Under the pieces are notes generated by a model, which saw only the letters and a program-made list of their open reading frames with translations, had not been told where the DNA came from and searched no databases. Made by a program: the position numbers and the translations under genes. From an uncultured Roseovarius sp. (GTDB taxonomy: Bacteria; Pseudomonadota; Alphaproteobacteria; Rhodobacterales; Rhodobacteraceae), in assembly GCF_947259555.1 (NCBI RefSeq), contig NZ_CAMYMD010000025.1, positions 1 through 64,000 of the forward strand: a stretch of 64,000 nt of DNA. Reading direction: 5' to 3'. Of this stretch, positions 23,995-31,889 are shown piece by piece. Position 1 is the stretch's first letter; every line of letters starts with the position of its first letter.

Positions 23995-24972
23995 TCAGCC
24001 TTCGATCCGCATGCCCAGCTTGTCCACCAGCGCGCGGAAGGTGTTGTATTGGGTCTCGATGAACTCGTTTGCCTCTTCCGGGCTCATCACCTCGATCACC
24101 GAGCCGCGTGCCGTCATCTGCTCGACGAATTTCTCGTTGCCAGCGGCCTCGGCAATCCACGCGCCCCATTTGGCGGCCACGTCGTCGGGCAGGTCATCCG
24201 GCCCGGCAATGCCGGTCCAACCAACCAGCTGGGTGAGATCGGGTTTCCCAAGCGAACTCGCCGAAGGCGCGTCAAAGCCCGGCACCGGCTCGTCCGTCGT
24301 CACCATCAGCGGCTTCAATTGCCCATTGGCCACGAAACTCGCCAGCGCCGAGGTGTTGGTGCACAGGAACGTCGCCGTGCCGTTGAGCACCGCCGTCGCC
24401 GCAGCACCGCCACCCTTTTGCGGGATATGCGTGGCCTTTTCCAGCGGCTCCGTGACGCCGAACTCATCCAGTACAAAGACCGCCGCCAGATGCAGCATCG
24501 ACCCCACGCCCGACGAACTATAGCTGGTGCCCTCGCTCTCGGTCAGGCTGACCAGATCCTCCATGCTTTCGATGCCGGAATCAGGCCGCACCGCACAGGC
24601 CACCGGGTTGATCTCGTAGACCGTGACAAAACGGTAATCGTCGAGCGTATAGGGCAGCGTCGCCTTCATCGCCGGGTTCACCGAATGCGAGCCGACCCGC
24701 GCGAACAGCATGGTGTAGCCGTCCGGCTTGGCGTTCTGCACCGCGACCGAGCCGGTCGCGCCCCCCGCGCCGGTGATGTTCGACATGACCAGCGTGCCGC
24801 CCACCGCGTTGCCCAATGGCTCGGCGATCGTGCGCGCGGAAATGTCCGTCGCGCCCCCCGCCCCATAGGGAATGACCATGTTGATCGGGCGTTCGGGATA
24901 TTCGGCCAGGGCAGGCAGTGCGCCTAGTCCGAGACCCATGGCGCAAACTGCGCCCAGATGTCTTAATTTCAT
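23995..24972 (-). CDS. tctC: TctC/Bug-family periplasmic binding protein
   Basis: The 325-residue protein has a Sec signal (MKLRHLGAVCAMGLGLGALPALA) and the TctC start of the mature chain, YPERPINMVIPYGAGGATD. It delivers a carboxylate-type ligand to TctAB. It is the first gene of the unit and is divergent from a LysR regulator, which probably controls it. No ligand can be read from the sequence. Confidence 0.93.
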   Translation of the reverse strand: MKLRHLGAVCAMGLGLGALPALAEYPERPINMVIPYGAGGATDISARTIAEPLGNAVGGTLVMSNITGAGGATGSVAVQNAKPDGYTMLFARVGSHSVNPAMKATLPYTLDDYRFVTVYEINPVACAVRPDSGIESMEDLVSLTESEGTSYSSSGVGSMLHLAAVFVLDEFGVTEPLEKATHIPQKGGGAAATAVLNGTATFLCTNTSALASFVANGQLKPLMVTTDEPVPGFDAPSASSLGKPDLTQLVGWTGIAGPDDLPDDVAAKWGAWIAEAAGNEKFVEQMTARGSVIEVMSPEEANEFIETQYNTFRALVDKLGMRIEG

Positions 24973-25061
24973 TGTGTCCTCCTCCTCTGTCAGGTCGCCG
25001 TCCGTCTGAACGCGGATTGCAACGCCTCCGTCTTTAGGTTTAACTTTAAGACAACCTTAAT

Positions 25062-25087
25062 ATAAGCAATATTCCGTTACAGCTTAT
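25062..25087. promoter_or_regulatory. Inverted repeat in the tctC-lysR intergenic region
   Basis: ATAAGC-N14-GCTTAT lies in an AT-rich stretch 30 bases before the lysR start. The position fits a LysR-type regulatory site that serves the divergent tct operon as well as autoregulation. Confidence 0.4.
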
Positions 25088-25116
25088 GTTAGAAAATATT
25101 ACGCAAGGGGCAAAAT

Positions 25117-26025
25117 ATGTCAATTCGGCGCCTGCGCACCCTGATTGCAGTAGACGACCACAAGACCTTCAGCGCGGCGGCGGATGCCGTATTCGTCACG
25201 CATGCGGCCGTCAGCCAGCAAATGCGCAGTCTGGAAGAGGAATGGGGCGTCGCGCTCTTTGACCGGTCACGCCGCTCGCCCTCGCTCACACCCGCGGGTC
25301 GCGCCTTCGTCGCCCGCGCGCGCGAGGTCGTGCGCGCCTACGATGGTATCGTGCCCTCGGTGCTGGGTGACGAGGGATTTCAGGGAGAAATCTCGCTTGG
25401 CGCAGTACCGATGACGCTGACCGGCCTCACGCCCCTTGCGGTGAGGCTATTGAAAGAACGGTTTCCGGATCTGCGTGTCAGGGTGTTCCCCGGAATGACC
25501 ACACCGCTCATTGCCGAGGTCGAACGCGGCGCGCTCGACGCGTCCATCCTGTCCCGTCAAGGCCCTATGCTGCCCGATATGGAGTATTCAGACGTCGCCG
25601 ATGAGCCGATGCAGCTGCTCGCGCCGATGGATGCCGAAAGTGACAATGCGCTTGAGCTACTCGAACACCACCCCTTCATCCGATTCAGCCGTGATGCGGT
25701 CGTCGGCAGCATGATCGATAGTTGGCTCCGCGAAACCGGGGTCAAGGTCTCGGTCACGATGGAACTCGAAGGGCTGGAAGCCATCTCAAGCATGGTCCTC
25801 GCCGGGCTTGGGGTGTCTATCGTGCCTGCGCGCTGCGTAAGAGGCTACAACCCGCTGCCGCTCAAGCGCCTCGCCCTGCCCGACGGGGCACCCACGCGGG
25901 TGCTCTCCCTTGCATGGCGGCGTGACAATCCTCGGATCCGGATTATTCAGGAGATCCACAAGGCCCTGCTGCGCGCGGTCGATATCGGCACCTTTACGCC
26001 CGCCAGACCCGGCAGCACCGCATGA
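25117..26025 (+). CDS. LysR-family transcriptional regulator
   Basis: A 302-residue LysR protein: N-terminal winged helix (MSIRRLRTLIAVDDHKTFSA, then TPAGRAFVARAREVV near residue 65) and a substrate-binding domain from about residue 90. It is divergent from tctC and overlaps the following tauE-like gene as ATGA. It may therefore regulate uptake on one side and an exporter on the other in response to the same metabolite. The effector is unknown. Confidence 0.9.
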   Translation: MSIRRLRTLIAVDDHKTFSAAADAVFVTHAAVSQQMRSLEEEWGVALFDRSRRSPSLTPAGRAFVARAREVVRAYDGIVPSVLGDEGFQGEISLGAVPMTLTGLTPLAVRLLKERFPDLRVRVFPGMTTPLIAEVERGALDASILSRQGPMLPDMEYSDVADEPMQLLAPMDAESDNALELLEHHPFIRFSRDAVVGSMIDSWLRETGVKVSVTMELEGLEAISSMVLAGLGVSIVPARCVRGYNPLPLKRLALPDGAPTRVLSLAWRRDNPRIRIIQEIHKALLRAVDIGTFTPARPGSTA

Positions 26026-26765
26026 GCCTTGAGGTTTCACTCTACGTTGCCGCCGGAGCCATGGCGGGGGGTCTGATCAATGGGCTGGCGGGATTTGGGA
26101 CTGCCCTTTTCGCGCTCGGCTTTTTTCTCACCGTCATGCCACCTGTGCAGGCCGTGGCGATGGTCGTCGTGCTATCTGTAGCCACCGGATTACAGGGCCT
26201 CTGGATCGTGCGCCACGCCATCGGCGCGAACAAACAGCGCCTGATGCGATTCCTGGTGCCCGGGATCATGGGGATTCCGTTGGGCGTCATGGTGCTCTCG
26301 GTGCTCGACGCCCGCAGCCTCAAGCTGGGGGTCGCCGGGTTTCTCATTCTCTATGGCGGCTACTTCAGCCTGCGCACGCATCTGCCCCGGTTTGAGCGCC
26401 CGACTCCAGTATGGGACATGATCGTGGGTTTCTCGGGCGGCGTCCTTGGCGGTGCCGCCTCGCTCTCGGGGGCGCTGCCGATGATGTGGTGCGCCCTGCG
26501 CCCCTGGCCAAAGGCCGAGACGCGCGCCGTGCTGCAACCGTTCAACGTCATGGTCCTCACATTAACCGCGGCAGCCCTCGCCATGAAAGGCGCCTACACG
26601 CCTCAGACATTGACATACCTCGCCCTCGCTCTGCCCAGCGCAATGGTATCTGCCCAGATCGGCATCGCGATCTTCAAGCGGCTGCCGGATGCAGCCTTCC
26701 GGCGGCTCCTGATCGCCATGACTTTCATTTCCGGCGCCGTGCTTCTGGCGCGCGAACTGCTTTGA
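26022..26765 (+). CDS. TauE/SafE-family sulfite/organoanion exporter
   Basis: A 247-residue membrane protein with about eight helices, beginning MSLEVSLYVAAGAMAGGLIN followed by GLAGFGTALFALGFF, the first TauE repeat. A second copy of the repeat begins near residue 130 (IVGFSGGVLGGAASLSGAL). The family exports sulfite, sulfoacetate and other anions. It is translationally coupled to the LysR gene. With the sox locus nearby, sulfite export is possible but not shown. Confidence 0.85.
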   Translation: MSLEVSLYVAAGAMAGGLINGLAGFGTALFALGFFLTVMPPVQAVAMVVVLSVATGLQGLWIVRHAIGANKQRLMRFLVPGIMGIPLGVMVLSVLDARSLKLGVAGFLILYGGYFSLRTHLPRFERPTPVWDMIVGFSGGVLGGAASLSGALPMMWCALRPWPKAETRAVLQPFNVMVLTLTAAALAMKGAYTPQTLTYLALALPSAMVSAQIGIAIFKRLPDAAFRRLLIAMTFISGAVLLARELL

Positions 26766-26770
26766 GCGAG

Positions 26771-26837
26771 AACGCCCTTGCAAGGGCGTTCCACCGCGAT
26801 TTCGAAATCGCGGGGAAAGCCGTTTGCAAACGGCTTT
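26771..26837. repeat. Three consecutive perfect palindromes between convergent genes
   Basis: Palindrome 1 (26771-26790) is AACGCCCTTG/CAAGGGCGTT, 20 bases with no loop. Palindrome 2 (26794-26813) is CCGCGATTTC/GAAATCGCGG, 20 bases. Palindrome 3 (26816-26837) is AAAGCCGTTTG/CAAACGGCTTT, 22 bases, ending directly at the fumarase stop codon. Each has a 6-base core of TTGCAA or TTCGAA. They probably act as a bidirectional terminator for the convergent tauE and fumarase genes. A related pair is at 52995-53040. Confidence 0.8.
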
Positions 26838-27509
26838 CTAGCCGATCACCTCATCCGAGCGGTCATCGGTCTCGCCATAGCGTTTGAGCGTCGCCGGGCG
26901 GGTGCCTTCATAGACCCGATCAAGGTTTTGCACGATCTTGGCGTTCTCGCGCTCGAACAGGCAATTGCCATCCAGATCAGACGCCACGATGAACGGCCCC
27001 ATCTTTTTGCAGCGGATGACCCACATCGCCTGCGCCAGCCCCAACTCGTCACGCCAGTGCACCGCCTCGACCTTCTCGATCCCGCGCCCGAGCAAGGCGC
27101 CGGTGCCGTACCCCACGGTCGACAGGTAAATCGCGCCGTTGGGCACGAAATACTCCTTGTAGTCCTTCGACGACATGCCACCCTTGCCGATGATCAGCCG
27201 CGCGCCGGTCTTTGCCATCCATTCGGGCAGCCACTTGGCAAAGCGGAACGACGCCGTCGCCGTCACCGCCCCCATGTCAAAACTGCCGTCAGAGCGGATC
27301 GCGGCGGCAGGCGAGCAATGGAAATTCGCCGCGCTCTCGCTTGGCAATTCCATCGGGATATTCGCCTGCTCTTCCAGCGCGCGCTTATAGACGCCTTCGC
27401 GCGCGGTGTAGAGCAACCCGTCGAGATAGACGATATCGCCAAGCCGCAACTCGGCCAGCGCTTCGGGCGTCGGCGTGGTGCTCAGCCGGATTTCACGAGG
27501 TTTGCTCAT
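26838..27509 (-). CDS. Class I fumarate hydratase, beta (C-terminal) subunit
   Basis: The start at 27509 overlaps the alpha-subunit stop (ATGA). The 223-residue protein matches the C-terminal swivelling domain of iron-sulfur hydratases: ARLIIGKGGMSSKDY near residue 103, GAIYLSTVGYGTGALLGRGI following, and WVIRCKKMGPFIV. With the alpha subunit it interconverts fumarate and malate, or acts on a related diacid such as tartrate. The operon position after a succinate dehydrogenase-like complex favours fumarase. Confidence 0.88.
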   Translation of the reverse strand: MSKPREIRLSTTPTPEALAELRLGDIVYLDGLLYTAREGVYKRALEEQANIPMELPSESAANFHCSPAAAIRSDGSFDMGAVTATASFRFAKWLPEWMAKTGARLIIGKGGMSSKDYKEYFVPNGAIYLSTVGYGTGALLGRGIEKVEAVHWRDELGLAQAMWVIRCKKMGPFIVASDLDGNCLFERENAKIVQNLDRVYEGTRPATLKRYGETDDRSDEVIG

Positions 27510-28465
27510 TCCGCCGCCTCCTGCGCGCTGCCCGGCCACTCGACCGTCTCGCGCCGCTGATAGGGGGTGAACCAGTCGGGGTCGGTGCGATACTCGACCC
27601 GCCCATCAGGATAGACCCGCGCCACCGCTCGCCGCGACGACAGGCAAAAGGCATGCACCGACATCTGCATGCCCCCGGTGTGGCAATAGCCCACCTCGAT
27701 ATTACAATCGACGACCATGTTTTTGCCGACAAACCCCATCGCCCCCATGCCGATGGAGTTGCCCAGATCCTTGAATTCCTGCTCCAGCGCCGCGATCTTG
27801 GGGTCCGGGTTCTCGCTGCCCACCACACGCAGGCAGGCGGCGCGCTTGCCCAGAACCATGCAGGTATCCTTGGAGCCGCCAAGCCCGATGCCGATGATCG
27901 CCGGCTGACAGGCCAGCCCGCGCTTGCCAAAGGCCACGAGGCTGTCGAGATAGAACCGCTTGATCCCCTCGATCCCGTCCGAGGGGAACAGCATCCGGTA
28001 ATCGGTGCCGAACAGACCACCCTTGTGCACGGTGATGAGGTCGATCCACTCGCCCCCCGGCTCGTAGCCATATTCGATCTCGGGTGCGCCGATCCCGACA
28101 TTGTTATTGTGATCGGTGCGCCAGAGCGGGTGCACCCGATTGGGCCGCAGCGGCACGCCGTCGGTCGCCTGCGCCGTGGCACGGCGGAGCGCGCATTCAA
28201 GCGCCACCGGCCCGCCCTCGATCTGCGTCTCGTTGCCCATCTTGACGTACCAGCGCGGACAGCCGGTATCGCCGCACATCGCGCGCCGATCCTCCTTGGC
28301 GGCCTTGTAATTCTCCAGCATGGCCTGAAGCACGAAGGACGAGAGGTCGCCATCCTCGGTCTCGGCGGCGTGTTGCAGCCCGGTGAGGTAGTCGTCGGGG
28401 ATCTCGATCGCCGCCTTGTCCATCAGCGTCCCGGCGGTGCTCTCTATCACGTCAATCGGTATCAT
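27506..28465 (-). CDS. Class I fumarate hydratase, alpha (N-terminal, Fe-S) subunit
   Basis: A 319-residue subunit with the iron-sulfur cysteines expected of the family, including MCGDTGCPRWYVK near residue 63, GLACQPAIIGIG near 181, and a third in the later CHTGG region. GGSKDTCMVLGKRA also matches. The two-subunit form is shared by archaeal and some bacterial fumarases and by L-tartrate dehydratase. The gene overlaps the flavoprotein gene upstream and the beta subunit downstream, so the products are probably made in fixed ratio. Confidence 0.88.
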   Translation of the reverse strand: MIPIDVIESTAGTLMDKAAIEIPDDYLTGLQHAAETEDGDLSSFVLQAMLENYKAAKEDRRAMCGDTGCPRWYVKMGNETQIEGGPVALECALRRATAQATDGVPLRPNRVHPLWRTDHNNNVGIGAPEIEYGYEPGGEWIDLITVHKGGLFGTDYRMLFPSDGIEGIKRFYLDSLVAFGKRGLACQPAIIGIGLGGSKDTCMVLGKRAACLRVVGSENPDPKIAALEQEFKDLGNSIGMGAMGFVGKNMVVDCNIEVGYCHTGGMQMSVHAFCLSSRRAVARVYPDGRVEYRTDPDWFTPYQRRETVEWPGSAQEAAE

Positions 28466-30216
28466 TGTGCTGCCACCAGTGTTTCGGGTGCGCCGTCGGG
28501 CATGATCGTCTCGCCCGGGCGCACCTTGGTGAATTGAACCGGGTCACGGCGCACATCCAGCGCCTCTCCGGATTGTGTGACCACGGTGAAATAGGACGCA
28601 TCGAGATCGCCCGTTTCCGGGAAATCCTCGCGGTAATGCGCCCCGCGAGAGTTCTCGCGGGCAAGGGCTGCCAACGTGATCGCCTCGGATATATCACAAA
28701 GCGAGCGCAGATTCAGCCAGTCATGCCAGGTGAGGTTGAAGGCCAGATCGTCACCCGCGACGCCGACCAACATCAACTCCGACGAGATATCGGCGATACG
28801 GGTCAGCCCGCGTTCCATGCCGGGAGCATTGCGCATCACGCCCACATCCTCCCACATCGCCTCTTGCAGGGCGTGTCGCATCGGCTGCACGAGGCCAGGG
28901 GTGCGGCTGAGCGGATGCAGGGCGCGGTCCACTTCGGCCTGCAACACTTCGGGGCAGGGGTCGCGCAGCGCACCCATTTGGCGGATATCCGCGCCCATCA
29001 CGTCGCCCGCCACGCCTCCATAAACGGTGGAATTGGCCACGCCATTGCCGCCCAACCGGTTGGAGCCATGCGCGCCGCCCGCGTCCTCTCCGGCGACGTA
29101 AAGCCCCTCCATCGCCGTGCGGGTGTCGGCATCCACGACCACGCCGCCCATGAAGTAATGCGCGGTCGGCACCACCTCGACCAGACCACCGGCAAGATCA
29201 AACCCGCTATCGGCGCAGCGCTTGACCATGCCGGGGAACTTGGCGCGCACATGGTCGGGGCCGAGATGCGACATGGAGATGAAAACGCCGCCATTATCCG
29301 TCGTGTTGTTCTTGGCGATCTCGGCATAGATCGCGCGGCTGACCACGTCGCGGGTGGCGCGTTCACCCTTGGGATCATAATCGAACATGAAGCGGTTTTC
29401 CGCCCCGTTAAGAAGCTGCCCACCCGCACCGCGCAAGCCTTCCTCCAGTACCGTGCCGGTCATCCGCGTGTGATCACCCGCCAACAGGCCTGTGGGGTGA
29501 AACTGCACCATTTCCATATCGCGCAGTTCCAGCCCCGCGCGCAGCGCCATGGCAAGGCCGTCCATCGTCTTGTCGCCCGAGGGGGTGTTGTACTTGTACA
29601 TGGTCGGGCCGCCGCCGGTGGCCATCAGCACCGTCTTGGCCCGCACCAGCCTGAACCCGCCAGTGCGCATGTCGATAAACAGCACACCCGCCAGCGCGCT
29701 GCCGTCGCGCGTCGGGATCAATCCGATGGCGCGATGCTCCTGAAGCTTGTCCACGGGCCGCGCCAGAACCTGCTCCATCAACCGGCTGATGATCTCGATA
29801 CCGGTCAGGTCGCCCTTGTGCACCGTGCGGTCGGCGGTCTGCCCGGCAAAGGCCTTTTGATGCAGGGTGCCGTCGGGGTTGCGGTCGAAATAGCAGCCGA
29901 TCTCGTTTTCCAGCTCATGGATGCGCACCACCGCCTGTTCGCACAGCTTCCACGCCATGTCCTGATTGGGCAGCCATTTGCCGCCCATGATCGTATCCAT
30001 GAAATGCCGCTCAACGGTGTCACCACCGCCGAGCGCGACGTTATAGCCGCCCTGCACCATCCGCGTGCAGCCGCTTTTGCCAATGAGGCCCTTGACGGCG
30101 ATGGTGATGCGCGTGCCCGCGGGCGCCGATTGCTGCGCGTGGAGTGCCGCGAAGAGGCCCGCGCCGCCGGTGCCGATGATCAGGATATCGGTGTCATGCC
30201 GGTCGATTTGCACCAT
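28462..30216 (-). CDS. Succinate dehydrogenase/fumarate reductase-type flavoprotein lacking the FAD-linking His
   Basis: The start at 30216 (MVQIDRHDTDILIIGTGGAG) shares a base with the preceding stop (TGATG). The 584-residue protein has the FAD-binding GTGGAG near residue 16 and family active-site motifs EMVQFHPTG, EEGLRGAGG and PTAHYFMGGV. The usual covalent-FAD motif RSHTxxAQGG is replaced by KSGCTRMVQGG near residue 50, so the flavin should be non-covalent. It likely forms a membrane complex with the next three gene products. Whether it works as a succinate dehydrogenase, fumarate reductase or on another diacid is open. Confidence 0.87.
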   Translation of the reverse strand: MVQIDRHDTDILIIGTGGAGLFAALHAQQSAPAGTRITIAVKGLIGKSGCTRMVQGGYNVALGGGDTVERHFMDTIMGGKWLPNQDMAWKLCEQAVVRIHELENEIGCYFDRNPDGTLHQKAFAGQTADRTVHKGDLTGIEIISRLMEQVLARPVDKLQEHRAIGLIPTRDGSALAGVLFIDMRTGGFRLVRAKTVLMATGGGPTMYKYNTPSGDKTMDGLAMALRAGLELRDMEMVQFHPTGLLAGDHTRMTGTVLEEGLRGAGGQLLNGAENRFMFDYDPKGERATRDVVSRAIYAEIAKNNTTDNGGVFISMSHLGPDHVRAKFPGMVKRCADSGFDLAGGLVEVVPTAHYFMGGVVVDADTRTAMEGLYVAGEDAGGAHGSNRLGGNGVANSTVYGGVAGDVMGADIRQMGALRDPCPEVLQAEVDRALHPLSRTPGLVQPMRHALQEAMWEDVGVMRNAPGMERGLTRIADISSELMLVGVAGDDLAFNLTWHDWLNLRSLCDISEAITLAALARENSRGAHYREDFPETGDLDASYFTVVTQSGEALDVRRDPVQFTKVRPGETIMPDGAPETLVAAQ

Positions 30217-30557
30217 CAGATCGCCCTCAGGAAGAATGTGCCGGACAGGAACAGCGCCGCGCCGATGGCGGCGGCGGCATAGGTCTTGTGCCGGTCGGAC
30301 CAGGGCAGAAATTCCAGCGCCAAAAGGCGCAGGCCACCGGCCATGTGAACGGCGAGCAGGAAGACGAGGCCGAACTCGGCCAGCTTCACCAGCGGGTGTT
30401 CCGCGAAGGCAAGGAACCCATCGAGCGTGGCAGGCGACGTGACCGCTTGGGACAGCAGCCACAGATGCACCGGCAGGAACAGCGCCAGCGCCAGACCCGA
30501 CAGACGGTGCAGGACAAAGGCCAGCCACAGGGGGTGAGAGCGGGGCGGCGCTTTCAT
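30216..30557 (-). CDS. Membrane anchor (cytochrome b-type) subunit of the SDH/FRD-like complex
   Basis: The start is the ATG at 30557, which overlaps the upstream stop as ATGA. The 113-residue protein has three predicted helices with histidines placed as in SdhC (HPLWLAFVLHRLSGLALALF, then LFLPVHLWLL and VHMAGGLRLL). These would hold a heme b and the quinone site. It belongs to the four-gene complex with one-base or four-base overlaps on both sides. Confidence 0.8.
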   Translation of the reverse strand: MKAPPRSHPLWLAFVLHRLSGLALALFLPVHLWLLSQAVTSPATLDGFLAFAEHPLVKLAEFGLVFLLAVHMAGGLRLLALEFLPWSDRHKTYAAAAIGAALFLSGTFFLRAI

Positions 30558-30886
30558 GGCAGGGCCACCGCGAATACCGCCAGAATACCGACGTAAAACA
30601 GACACGCGCCGATGCCCCACATCAGCCCGTCCAGCACCCGCCCCCGCAGCCCGCCCCATTCATGCGCGATGACGCGCAGACCGATGGCGGCGTGGACAGA
30701 GACGGCGATCACGAAGGTGCCGTAGAACAGGAACCACAGCAGGCTGCCTTGCGTGCGCCCTAGGATTTCGGCGGTGGAGAGGCCACCCTGAATGGCGTAA
30801 ATCATCACCGCGATATGGCCCAGAACGAAGGGCACCATCACCAATGCGCTCAGCCGTTGCGCCATGTAGAGCCGCAGATCAAGCAT
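30554..30886 (-). CDS. Second membrane anchor subunit of the SDH/FRD-like complex
   Basis: The ATG at 30886 gives MLDLRLYMAQRLSALVMVPF, with an 8-base overlap with the iron-sulfur subunit gene. The 110-residue product has three predicted helices and histidines in FVLGHIAVMIY and VSVHAAIGLRVIAHEW. The R-x-S motif AQRLSAL near the N terminus resembles quinone-site arginine/serine residues of SDH anchors. Cytochrome b-type partner of the following gene product. Confidence 0.78.
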   Translation of the reverse strand: MLDLRLYMAQRLSALVMVPFVLGHIAVMIYAIQGGLSTAEILGRTQGSLLWFLFYGTFVIAVSVHAAIGLRVIAHEWGGLRGRVLDGLMWGIGACLFYVGILAVFAVALP

Positions 30887-31613
30887 CGCGCTTGCCTCCC
30901 CAAGCGGCCCGGACGGTCTCGCGCTTAAGCCCCGCAATCGCCCGCATCGGGTTGAGATCATTGGGACAATACTGCGCGCAACTACCCATGGAATGACAGT
31001 TATGGCAACCGCCCTTGCCCGAGACCGCCGCCAGAATACCGTCGCGATCCGCGTCGCGGCTGTCGTTGAGCAGGGTCCAGGCGCGTTGCAGCGCGGCAGG
31101 ACCGAGATAGTCAGGATTGCCCGCCACAGTATCGCAGGCCGCGTAGCAGATGCCGCAATTGATGCATTCGATCCCGAGATCCGCCTCGGCACGGGCCGGG
31201 TCTTGGGCCGTAACAGGGTCGAAATCGTCGTCCCGCTCGGCAGAGGGGTGATGCCGTGCCTCCGCCGCCACCCATTTGTCAAAGAACGGATCCATGTCGG
31301 CGACCAGATCCTTGATCACCGGCAGGTTACGCAGCGGCCCGATGTCAAGCTCGCCGTCAGCGGCGACTTTCTTGACATGCGTCCGGCAGGTCCAGCGTGG
31401 CACGCCGTTGACCATCATCGCACAGGAGCCGCACATGCCGACGCGGCAGGCGAAGCGGTAGCTGAGCGTCGGGTCGGCCATCTGCTGAATCCACGTCACC
31501 ACGTCGAGCACGGTCTGATTTTCATAGGCCGGCACGTCGAAGGTTTCCTGGCGCAGCGCCGCTGCGGTGCCGCGCTGCACGGTGACGCGCAAGATATTGG
31601 GCGTGGTGGTCAA
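30879..31613 (-). CDS. Iron-sulfur subunit of the SDH/FRD-like complex
   Basis: A 244-residue protein with the three cluster motifs: CRVGMCGSCAMMVNG near residue 56 and a following Cys (WTCRTH) for [2Fe-2S], CINCGICYAAC near residue 150 for [4Fe-4S], and CHNCHSMGSCAQYCP near residue 205 for the remaining cluster(s). It is the first gene of the operon, an order (B, anchors, A, fumarase) different from the usual sdhCDAB. Start at the ATG at 31613. Confidence 0.9.
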   Translation of the reverse strand: MTTTPNILRVTVQRGTAAALRQETFDVPAYENQTVLDVVTWIQQMADPTLSYRFACRVGMCGSCAMMVNGVPRWTCRTHVKKVAADGELDIGPLRNLPVIKDLVADMDPFFDKWVAAEARHHPSAERDDDFDPVTAQDPARAEADLGIECINCGICYAACDTVAGNPDYLGPAALQRAWTLLNDSRDADRDGILAAVSGKGGCHNCHSMGSCAQYCPNDLNPMRAIAGLKRETVRAAWGGKRDA

Positions 31614-31889
31614 GAGACTCCCCCAAAGTGGCGGTAACGACTGTGACCCTTGTTATAAATATCAGCACAACTAACCAAAAGGAATAAATTCTAATGATTT
31701 TTGTAAGATTTACTATCGAAAAGGACGATCTTGATCAGCGCGTAATCCAACGCTCCCCGCGCGCCATGCTTTGCCAAAGCCTAAATTTTGTGCATGACTG
31801 AGAGATAAGCGGGCAAAAATTCACGATGGTCGCATCATGGCACAACAATTTAGATTGCGCAGCGCACCAGACAGGGAAACCATACACGT
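31614..31889. other. 276-base divergent intergenic region
   Basis: AT-rich stretch between the SDH-like operon (leftward) and the Anbu cluster (rightward). It should hold two promoters. A weak leftward pair TTGGTT and TATAAC lies near 31650-31680. I see no strong inverted repeat, RNA gene or small ORF in it. Confidence 0.5.

Noticed and set aside
26771-26837. Clustered palindromes considered as a CRISPR-like array
   Set aside because: The units differ in sequence, have no spacers of constant length and no cas gene is near.
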